DNA from: Mercenaria mercenaria
Taxonomy: Eukaryota > Mollusca > Bivalvia > Venerida > Veneridae
DNA: 64,000 nt
Direction of reading: 5' to 3'
Assembly: GCF_021730395.1 (NCBI RefSeq)
Contig: NC_069368.1
Coordinates: 15,828,001 to 15,892,000, forward strand
Shown: positions 33,101 through 44,675 of the stretch, piece by piece
Position numbering within the stretch: position 1 is the stretch's first letter
Layout of the letters: each line of letters starts with the position of its first letter
Position numbers and translations under genes: made by a program
Notes under the pieces: model-generated
What the model saw: the letters and a program-made list of their open reading frames with translations, nothing else
The model's database searches: none
What the model was told of the DNA's origin: nothing

Positions 33101-36100
33101 TGGTTTGCTGGTACATGTATCGGAAATGTAATTTTTAAGGCTGATAAAATGCATATTTTTGCTGGTTACGGACACTACAAGTGGTACATTTTTGTAAAAT
33201 AAACTTCAAATTTATGATAAACTTGAACTATTTTTACTGTTTTGTAGGACAAACACATGGAAATACATAATGCAAGGCAAAAATAGGACTGGGAAAGGTA
33301 TAGATACTGAAAAAAGAAACATATTGTTGGATATTACTTTGTTGCTAAAAAACATGTATATTTCAAATCATCTGACATCTTCAATTTCAGTTTTAATGAT
33401 GAAAACGTAATGAAAAATCAACACAAATTCTGACTTTGTTGAAACAAAATGACTTAGATTAAAAGAGAAAGTGAATAATTTTCAAAAAATCCTAAATATT
33501 GACTGATACCAGTAATTGGTTACGGACACTTCAAAAAAGCCTCGAGAATGGTTTTGCATTAGATTATGTTAAAAACATTAAATCCACTCATGAATTATTT
33601 GGTATAACGTTAAAATGATATCTGAATGAAAAGTGTATTTAAATTTGATATTCTTCAAACAAAAATATACAACTTGCCAAATTAAAACCAATGAAAAAGA
33701 AAACAGAACAACAAAAACTGAAAACTGTTTTCATGAAATCTTGTAACTTAACAAGCAATATTAAGTTCTCTAAGTGATACATTATTATCAATACTTTGTA
33801 TTCATATCACACAACTAACACTTACACTTTTTTACTCAAGAATGTCACTAACCAGAAAAAAGAAATTAAGTTTATGGTTATGGACACTACAATATGAATT
33901 ATCTAACAAAAGTACACATATCTATAATCTTTTTGTAACTTTTTTTTTCAAATTTTCAGATGTCTTGGTGTTGAAAATGTAGCCCTATTATCAGTCATAG
34001 TAGATTCATCTATAAATGCAACAACATTGTCTCTTATCTCCTATGACAGATCCTGTTTGTGCGGACACATAAATTTCTTTCCACTCTTTTTCCTTCATCA
34101 TGTGATTTTGATATTAGTTCTGCTTTCTTAACTAATCTAGTTTTGAGTTACTCTTCTCTACTTCTAGTCGCTGTCTCATTCTACAATCCTTCTTTCTTTC
34201 TCTCTCATTTTTCTTTTAATTTTCACATTGGCCTGGATTGAGTTTCTGCCTTTCTTGCCATTTAACCTCTTCTAACCTATTCAGCATTTTGAGCCTTTTA
34301 AGTTTCGGCACTGCAGGTGCCTCATCAGATCAAAACTCTTTATCTGAATCACAAATGCACAATGAAATCAGACATACTTCTACTTTATTATAAAGCAATT
34401 AAATTGCAATATAAAACTAGATATTATAACCATACGACACAGATGTGCACACATACACATGCCATTGCCCATTCTCTAGAAAGCAAAAATGATCATAACT
34501 GCCGCCAGTAAAAATATACTCAGAGAAGATTCCTTCCCTTCATCTGCACATAAGCTTGTTCATCTGTTAAAGTTTGAAGCAAATCAGGCTAAAAGTTTCT
34601 GAATTGTTGGCAGGATTTTCCCCTATCATACTGTATTCTATAATAGCAAAAATTATCAAAGGGCCATAACTAAAGTAAAAACAGTCACAGAAAGAATTTT
34701 TCCCTTTACGGTCATCTGAACATCAAGCTTGTTCATCTGTATAAGTCTGAAACAAATCAGGCTACTAGTGCTGGAGGAGTTGGACACATAAAAATGTTTC
34801 TTTATATTCCTTATGATTAAACAGAAATTATCAAAGGGCCATAACTGTAGTAAAATAGTCACAGAAAAAAATTGTCGCTTTATTGTAATATACACATCTT
34901 GAGCTCGTTCATCTGTGAAAATTTGAATCAAATCAGGCTAATAGTGTGGGAGGAGTTGGACACACAAGATTTTTCTAGATATAGTCTATATTTCTATGTA
35001 AAAATATGATAGTATCATAACTGTGGTTAAAATAGTCACTGAGAAATTCCTTATTTTATGGATATCTACACATCAAGGTTGTTCATCTATGAAAGTTCGA
35101 AGCAGAGCAATCTAATGGCGGGAGGAGTTGGACACACAAGACTTTGAATGCACTGACGGACGTACATACATAGAGCAGCAACACTATATGCCCATCACAT
35201 AAATATAAAATCTCATCTAAATGAATATATATGTACCTGTCATCACATGGTTTGTACTTAGTACTTCTTGAAGAGATTTTGCTTTCATTTGCAAGTTTTT
35301 AGATATTACTTTTAATCATAAATCACTTGTAAAGATTTATTCATTTGAACTGTAAGATGTATAATAATTTAAACAGAAATTTCAGTAATACTGGATGTTT
35401 TTTACATTGTTTTAATTTCTGTAGTGTCCGTAACCAGATAACACTGCCCCTCTGAAACATTTTGAAAAGAAACATTATTGTAAGCTACATGAACTTGAAT
35501 TATCTTAACAATGATGCTCTTGAAGAAATTTGTCTAAGTGAATAACTGTTAATTATCATTATCACATCTTTACATTTTTAATATAAATCTGTGCAATTTA
35601 GATGATAAACATGATTTTTAGCAATTTTGAACTGTATCTATATTTTTATATCTGAAAATATTTGTCAACAAATACATATATTTGTTTTTTTTTCAATATT
35701 AATAAACTTTGAAATTATAATTTTTCATTTTTCTGTAAAAAGATGCAAGTTTTAAAATTTTCAGCTCTGGTTACGGACACTACAGTTTCAAGTAGCATTA
35801 TTAAATAGACAAAATTTACCTTTTGTAGTGAAATTATTAACAGACTTTATTAAATTTGTCATCAGTGAACCTTCCAAATTGAAAAAAAGTAGTGATCTTT
35901 TCTCTCTCATCGCTTCAATGTTTGCTATTACATCTTTCAATTTCATGCTGCAGCAACAGAAAATGATGCTGTATATAAAGATGCCGCAATAAGGGTTTTC
36001 CAATGTGGTTGCAACATCAACAAGTTGATGAAAAATAAAGTTGATTAATTAACTTGTGAAATTAGTTATTACTTTCATAAGAATAGCTATAAACAAAATT

Positions 36101-39100
36101 TTAAAAAATGTTTATTTACACCATTGAAAGACAGGTTACGGACACTACAGTGTTTTTGTAGTGTCCGTAACCATATTAGTGGTGCTACAGCAAAAATGTA
36201 GTTAACAATAAAGGAAATAGCATAAAAATTTAATGTCAACAGTTAAATTTGATAAGAAAAAATAAATAAAGACTCTCATATCTTACAAATCTATAAAATA
36301 CAGTTGGTTACGGACTCTACATATTTTCATAAAAACCTGATTTTCAATTTTAAAAATTCATACAAATAAATTTCAGAAATATATGATTTTGATTTTTTTT
36401 ATCTTTAAGTACTATTACAACAGAGAAATGATTCTGGACCAAAATATTAAAGAAAAAATAATGTTAACATTGCAATTAATCATTATAACAAAAGGAAGGA
36501 ATTTCAGTGAAAAACTGCATAACATCTTACCCATTTCACATTTTTCTCGACAGCTTCAACAATTTCCATCCGATCATGATAAATCAAACACCAAAATAAT
36601 CCTTAAAAAATTGTCTTTATGCTGATAACACAAATTTACATAGAAATATATAATATCATACCATTATTTTATTTGAAAAATATGGAAAATTCTAAGTGCA
36701 ACAACATAACGCTTCAAAAATGACTTTTTCTAGATGCGTTTTTTGCCACTGCTTGAAAATTATTTGAGCTAGATCAATAAAATTTGGCACAGAACTTCTT
36801 CATATTTAGTGTTATGAAGTGTAAATGTTAAATTGCACTAAAGGGTTAGGAAATTTTTGAAAGCCATGTATAACAATGCGATATTCTAAATGCTCCCTAT
36901 ATTGTGTTTCACCCGATAGTATAATGTCAATATTTGATTATTGTTGTACTGTATGGTGTCAAGGAAATAAGAGTTCTTTAAAGAAAATAATGAAAATTCA
37001 AGGTAGACCTGCAAGAATAATTTTGAATAAAACGTTCCAAACAAGAACAAATGGTATGGTAAAAGAACTGGGCGGACGTCATTTAATTAAAGATGTAACT
37101 TCCACACGGGCTGTCTTATTTACAAAGCTTGCAACAATTTAGCACCTTCATATATCTCTGAAATTTTAACCTTTTCCAGCAATAAAACATACAATCTAAG
37201 ATCTGCTTCTCATAATGACATAGTTCTACCTAAATATCGTACAAATTATGGTAATAAAAACTTTTGTTACAATGGTGCAAATGTTTGGAATTCAATACCA
37301 AATGAAACTCGCTCCACATGTTCTCTAACATCTTTTAAAAAGAAATATAAAAAGTATATCTTGCAGAAACTGTTGACTGCTGAAATAATCTCCTAGTTTA
37401 TATCAGCTGAATCATAACTATGCCATTATAATATAATTAATTATTATAACTAACTGATTGCCTAAATGAAAATTGTATAAATGGATACTTAGATGCAATA
37501 TCTATTTTTAGGGGTACTTGTCTAAGAATGAATGTGATATTAATAAGGATGAATGTGATATTAATTAGGTTATGTGATAGTGTAAATTGTATTTGGATGT
37601 TGTTGTTTTTCAGAAGGCCACATTTAAAATTAAGATGTATCATTTGTACTTTGTACTGATCTATATCTTCATGTTCTACCTTCTATAAATAAAGATGTTA
37701 TATTATTACATATTTCAAAAACGTACTTCAGTTATCGCGGCATATATCATGCGAATTTGAGCAAAAGTCGCAGATGAAAGTGTGGTTTCGTCATTATTTT
37801 TTAAATTAGTATCTTTTTTTAATATGTTTTTAATTGATTTTACATATGCAGCGCTGAGAATAATGACGTTTTCGTAAGTTCCTGTTCTCGTTATCATTTT
37901 AAAACTGAAAAGTTAGAAGATGACCACAAAAAGATGACATTTTTACTTTTCATGTTTAAGCTACAAAGAGGCTCAACTTGAAATAGGGGCTTACATTGCA
38001 GGTTATGTAGGAAAAATTAAATAAACCTTTATAAAATCCATTTTTCCATCCAAAAGCGTATGCTGTTTCCGTGACTGTGAAAGGCGCCTTTGGTTTATGG
38101 AAGTTGGTCTCCACTGTAGATGATCTTATTGCTGTCTGTGGTGAGTGGGTCTGGGCGAGGTCGGCTGGGTCTATAACCACATCACCATTCTCATTTTTAC
38201 CGTCGTTCAGCTGCATCAGCATCCATTTAGCAATATCTGCTGAGGAACTCATCAGACCCGTGGATCCCCCGTACACGCCCCACTGTCTGTATAGTAATTT
38301 AAATGTGAACAAATCATTTTATTTTATAATTCAAAAGGGTTTTCAGAATTACAATGACAGGTCTTACCCAATTTGTGAATTTCTGCACAATGTAAGCGAC
38401 GTTTAATCACATCACGTGTACAGGATGCTAAATATAATAATTTGACAAATATACCTTAGAAAAGGAGAGATTAACGTTTTATCAAATTGTTATTTTAATG
38501 CGCAAGTTTTAAATATATGAAAATCTGCCAACGTTTAATGAAGCAAATACAATCGTTTTGCAAAATTTATTTCGGCTTAAATTCGGATTGGTAAAGAGTA
38601 TCATATTGCCAATAACTTTAGCTACGTATCTTTATGAAATATAGATGTCGGCCACCTTGAGTTCGCGAGTGATCTGATTCCAGTTTAGTGTCGCATCTAT
38701 AACATCGTGTATGTCATTGTCCGAGGTAGCGGGATCAAGAGTGATCAAAAAGTTTCAAAGTTTCATTAAAAAAAAAAACAACAGATATGTAAATTTAATT
38801 TGTTTTAAGTAATTCGTTGAGATCGTATTATATACAATACATGTATATATATGAGCCGTGCCATGAGAAAATCAACATAGTGGGTTTGCGACCAGCATGG
38901 ATCCAGACCAGCCTGCGCATCCGCGCAGTCTGGTCAGGCTCCATGCTGTTCGCTTTTAAAGCCTATAGAAATTGGAGAAACTGTTAGCGAACATCATGGA
39001 TCCTGACCAGACTGCGCGGATGCGCAGGCTGGTCTGGATCCATGCTGGTCGCAAAGCCACTATGTTGGTTTTCTCATGGCGCGGCTCATATATATATTTT

Positions 39101-42100
39101 GAAAGTACTTACTTATTCACTTCTTCAGGTACAGGTACAAGTCCACCACGCACTTCGTCATCTGCGTAACCCTGGGCAACGTCTTTCTTTGTTCTGTCAG
39201 CCGTCCGCAAGAAATCCGAATCGTTCATGCCTAAGATACAATAAAATATCCAATATTTGACATTTTTCATCAGAAATGATTCGCCTTCGACGAAAGAGGT
39301 AGTAGAATATTAAACAAAACTTACGTTGATGGAGTAATTAGGCGTAGACATTGGCAAATTTTCAGATTCTATTTATTAAAATCAAATCATCTAACGGTAC
39401 CATGTGGCAAAGTTTTCTTATTACACTTCTTGCTTAGGATATGACGAACCCTCTCTATGCTGAATTTGCAAAACAAATGGTGTAACGACGTAATTGCAGC
39501 TGATTCTATTTCATTTTTATGAAAGAATTAAAACAACCTTATATATAGTTTCCTTCTCCATTGCAGTAGGCATTGGTCTCAGCCTACACTTTTCAGTTAC
39601 AAAATGCTCCAGATATACCGATGTATGAGCGTATTCAATTATGTGCAGATATACTGCTGTATGAGCCTGTACAATAAGTATTAGTACCTAACGGTGTGTT
39701 GATATACTGCTATATGAGAATGTACAATAAGCATTAGTACCTAACAGTGTGTAGATATACTGCTGTATGAGAATGTACAATAAGCATTAGTACCTAACGG
39801 TGTGTAGATATACTGCTGTATGAGAATGTACAATAAGTATTAGTACCTAACAGTGTGTAGATACACGGCTGTATGCGCCTGTACAATAAGTATTAGTACC
39901 TAACGGTATGTTGATATACTGCTGTATGAGAATGTACAATAAGCATTAGTACCTAACAGTGTGTAGATATACTGCTGTATGAGAATGTACAATAAGCATT
40001 AGTACCTAACAGTGTATAGATATACTGCTGTATGAGAATGTACAATAAGTATTAGTACCTAACCTAGATACACGGCTGTATGCGCCTGTACAATAAGTAT
40101 TAGTACCTAACGGTGTGTTGATATACTGCTGTATGAGAATGTACAATAAGCATTAGTACATAACAGTGTGCAGATATACTGCTGTATGAGCCTGTACAAT
40201 AAGTATTAGTACATAACGGTGTGTAGATATACTGCTATATGAGCCTGTACATTAAGCATTAGTACCTAACAGTGTGAGGATATACTGATGTATGAGAATG
40301 TACAATAAGCATACGTACCTAACAGTGTGTAGATATACTGCTATATGAGTCTGTACAATAAGCAGTAGTACCTTACAGTGTGTAGATATACTGCTATATG
40401 AGCCTGTACATTAAGCATTAGTACCTAACAGTGTGTAGATATACTGCAATATGAGTCTGTACATTAAGCATTAGTACCTAACGGTGTATAGATGTACTGC
40501 TTTATGAGCCTGTACAATAAACATGAGTACCTAACAGTGTGTAGATACACTGCTGTATGAGCATGTCCAATAAGAATAACTTCCTAACGGTGTAACTAAA
40601 GGTATATGTGTACTGCTGTATGACCATGTACAATAAGACTTGGTACTGAACAGTGTTTAGAGATACTGCTGTATGAGCCTGAAGAATAAGAATAAGTACC
40701 TAACAGTGTTTAGAGATACTGCTGTATGAGCCTGTACAATAAGAATAAGTACCTAACAGTGTTTAGAGATACTGCTGTATGAGCCTGTACAGTAAGTATT
40801 AGTACCTAACGGTATGTAGAAATACTATTGTATGAGCCTGTACAGTAAGTATTAGTACCTAACGGTATGTAGAAATACTATTGTATGAGCCTGTACAGTA
40901 AGTATTAGTACCTTACTGTGTTTAGAGATACTGCTGTATGAGCCTGTACAGTAAGTATTAGTACCTAACGGTATGTAGAGATACTATTGTATGAGCCTGT
41001 ACAATAAGAATGAGTACGAACTGTGTTTAGAGATACTGCTGTATGAGCATACACGGTAAGTATCAGTACCTAACGGTGTTTAGAGATACTGCTGTATGAC
41101 CATGAAAATAAGTTTTAGTACCTAACGGTGTTTAGAGATACTGCTGTATGACCATGTACAGTAAGTATTAGTACCTAATGGTGTTTAGAGATACTGCTGT
41201 ATGAGCCTGTACAATAAGTATTAGTACCTAACGGTGTGTAGACATACTGCTATATGAGCCTGTATAATAAGATTTGTACCTAAAAGTGTGTAGATATACT
41301 GCTGTGTGAGCCTGTACAATAAGAATTGGTACATTAAAGTGTATAGAAATACTGCTGTATGAATCTTTACAATAAGTACCTAACGGTGAGCAGAGATACT
41401 GCTGTATGAATCTTATGAATCTTTACAATAAGTTCCTAACGGAGTGTAGAGATAAGGCTGTATGAATCTTTACAATAAGTACTTAACGGTGTGTAGAGAT
41501 ACTGCTGTATGAATCTTTACAATAAATACCTAACGGTGAGCAGAGATGCTGCTGTATGAATCTTTACAATAAGTACCTAACGGTGTGTAGAGAAACTGTT
41601 GTGTGAGTGTGTACAATAAGAATTAGTACATTAAAGTGTATAGAGATACTGCTGAATGAATCTTTACAATAAGTACCTAACGGTGTGTAGAGATACTGCT
41701 GTATGAATCTTTACAATAAGTGCCTAACGTTGTGTAGATATACTGCTATATGAATCTTTACAATAAGTGCCTAACGGTGTGTAGAGATACTGCTATATGA
41801 ATCTTTACAATAAGTACCTAACGGTGTGTAGTGATACTGCTGTATGAATCTTTGGCATAAATACTTAACAGTGTGTAGAGATACTGCTGTATGAGCCTGT
41901 ACAATAAGAATAGGTAGTACCTAACAGTGTGTAGAGATACTGCTGTATGAGCATGTACAATAAGTACCTAACGGTGTATAGAGATACTGCTCTATGAGTC
42001 TGTACAATAAGATTAGTGCCTAACGGTGTGTAGAGATACTGCTGTATGAGCATGTACAATATGTACCTAACGGTGTATAGAGATACTGCTCTATGAGTCT

Positions 42101-44636
42101 GTACAATAAGATTAGTACCTAACGGTGTGTAGAGGTATTTGCTATAGGAGCCTGTATAAAAAGATTAGTACTTAACGGTGTGTTGAGATACTGCTGTATG
42201 AGCCTATATAATAAAATTAGTACCTAACGGTGTGTAGAGATACTGCTGTAGGAGCCTGTATGATAACATTAGTACCTAACGGTGTGTAGAGATACTGCTG
42301 TTGGTGTCTGTATAATAAGATTAGTACCTAACGGTGTGTAGAGATACTGCTGTTGGTGTCTGTATAATAAGATTAGTACCTAACGGTGTGTAGAGATACT
42401 GCTGTAGGAGCCTGTATAATAAGATTAGTACCTAACGGTGTGTAGAGATACTGCTGTAGGAGTCTGTATGATAAGATTAGTAGCTAACGGTGTGTTGATA
42501 TACTGCTGTAGGAGCCTGTATAATAATATTAGTACCTAACGGCGTCTAGAGATACTGCTGTAGGAGCCCGTATAATAAAATTGGTACCTTTCGGTGTGTA
42601 GAGATACTGCTGTTGGTGTCTGTATAATAAGATTGGTACCTAGCGGTGTGTAGAGATACTGCTGTTGGTGTCTGTATAATAAGACTGGTACCTAGCGGTG
42701 TGTAGAGATACTGCTGTAGGAGCCTGTATAATAAGATTGTTACCTAACGGTGTGTAGAGATACTTAGAAATACTGCTGTAGGAGTCTGTATAATAAGATT
42801 AGTACCTAACGGTGTGTAGAGATACTGCTGTAGGAGCCTGTATAATAAGATTAGTACCTAACGGTGTGTAGATGTATTGTTGTATGAGTTCCTCCCATGA
42901 TTTCCCACCTATCACCTCGCTGAGGTACGAAATGATTCCATAGTGCATATTGCTGTACAGATAGTGTAGACGAAACTTGTACACAGGGTGGAAATAACGG
43001 ATACGCCTGGAATATATTTTAGACAACGCGAATTCAAATAACTTCCTTTTTTTTTAAATTTCCAAATCTGTAAAATTCAATCAATTAGATATGATATTGA
43101 AGACATTTATAGTAACATTGCCAAATGTGTGGTTCTTTTGGCAGATGCGATATGCTTGATAAACATATTATATGGTAGAGTATATAGACTGTATTATTTT
43201 CTAGAAAGCTCTTTGCATTCACGTGCAGTATGCTTTTATGTTTGTATGCATCACGCACATGCAATAATTCTGTGTCTAACCTAGCGGCTTCTTTTCTTGT
43301 CAGTGTTGTATCCAGCCTCATCATCTGATTGGTTGGAACACCAAGACAGTGTGTCATCATGTCACGTATGGTAGCGTAATCGGTAAATTCTGTAGTATTG
43401 TAGGCGAAACCTTCAGCCAGAACATCACTGGGTTTCGTGTAGATAGACATTCTAAATCATAAATGGGATTATTATACAGTAGTATTTTACTTCCTATTCA
43501 ATACGTATAGGATGATCTTCTAACGCACAGGCAAGTTATGTCCGGCAAAATTATTTCCTCTTGTTTACAGTTAAAGCGGATGTTTTAGACACTGTGATTC
43601 TAATTTAATCTATTTCCCTTCTGGAAAACATATTATATTGTGCAAAAGTTGCAACTTATTATCATAAAACCATTCTTTCGTACAGATTAAAATTAATACA
43701 GATAGGCAGATTTTGCTTTTTTTTGCACTTACCAGCAAATGACATTTTCCTATAACTGCGAAAGTTTTAGAATCAACTGTTGTAAACTCTCTTTAGGTTT
43801 TTCAATCCATTAAAAAAGACAAGTTTGTTTATACAACTAATTTATTTTAGTTCGATACCGCTTCCTGGAAAACCAGTACTGATGTCATATGGAGCCCATG
43901 AACCCCGGTTTGAGCGGCCGACAACTGTTAGATCACAGCTCCCCTTTTAAGGCAGAAAAGTGCAGTTTTTTTTTTTTCGTTTTCAAGTTTTCAAGGGGTG
44001 TTCAAGATATTCTTATTTAATCGCGTTCCATGGCGAAACGTTTCTCAGCTTTCCTTTATATATTCATCAGTAACACCCCGGATTAATTACAGTGTAAACA
44101 TTGGAACTTGTTCATGTCATAAAAGGTAGAGAGTTATAAAATTCATTCTTCAACATGAGAGTACAATGTATAAAATATTGTTTTTACTTTCTGTCATGTA
44201 ATAGTTTTATCATCAAAGTAGCTGCAAATGCCTTTGACATTGAGGCTATACCAAAGAGCGTTCTGTTGGTCACCCAACGGCTAGTACCGAGTTCAGCAAT
44301 TCCGTAACCCTTCGCAAACTGGACTTTTCCATCTTTCACCACGGATACTGTAAGACCGGGATTCTTATTTTGACGACAGGATAGAGCCTAAAAATTCACA
44401 AATGTAGTAAACATCTATAGAATTTAAGCTGCTCGGTTACAAACTTTTTATAGAAAGTGTACATATTTTTTTCTTTTGCGAATGCGGTACCAATAAAAGA
44501 AAAGAAAATGTCACGTCAATAGAGACGTTAAAGTCTATGGTTGATCTTAACATGTAAACATTGCACCTTCTAATCAAACAAAATTGTTTTCCTTAAGACA
44601 AACAAAAGAACGAACGAATGAACAATCAATCGATCG

Positions 44637-44675
<39 letters not shown>

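Larger units (their letters stand above)
32700..37710 (+). mobile_element. CR1-like LINE 3' region in intron 6, split by a 3.9-kb TIR element
   Basis: The left part (32700-32978) encodes MSLNANKTKCMILCTKQKS in one frame and, further on, LDNTLSWNVQIE-like and TDEMKKLFYNA-like stretches. The right part (36916-37400) encodes SIMSIFDYCCTVW, SLKKIMKIQGRPARIIL and, in another frame, VWNSIPNETRSTCSLTSFKK. These are consecutive pieces of a CR1-type RT C-terminus. The 3' end is AATAAAGATG followed by a TTATATTATTACA tail (~37690-37705). It lies antisense to the host gene. Stops and frameshifts make it inactive. Confidence 0.8.

Noticed and set aside
41865-42059. Minus-strand frame repeating QQYLYTPLGTNLIVQ as a separate gene
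   Set aside because: It lies in the intron 4 array derived from exon 4. The resemblance to the enzyme is due to that origin and does not indicate an independent gene.
43085-43450. 121-residue minus-strand frame with ATG at 43450 as an independent gene
   Set aside because: Codons beyond 43281 are intronic (donor GCTAG|GTTAGA). The ATG is an internal residue of the nine-exon protein.
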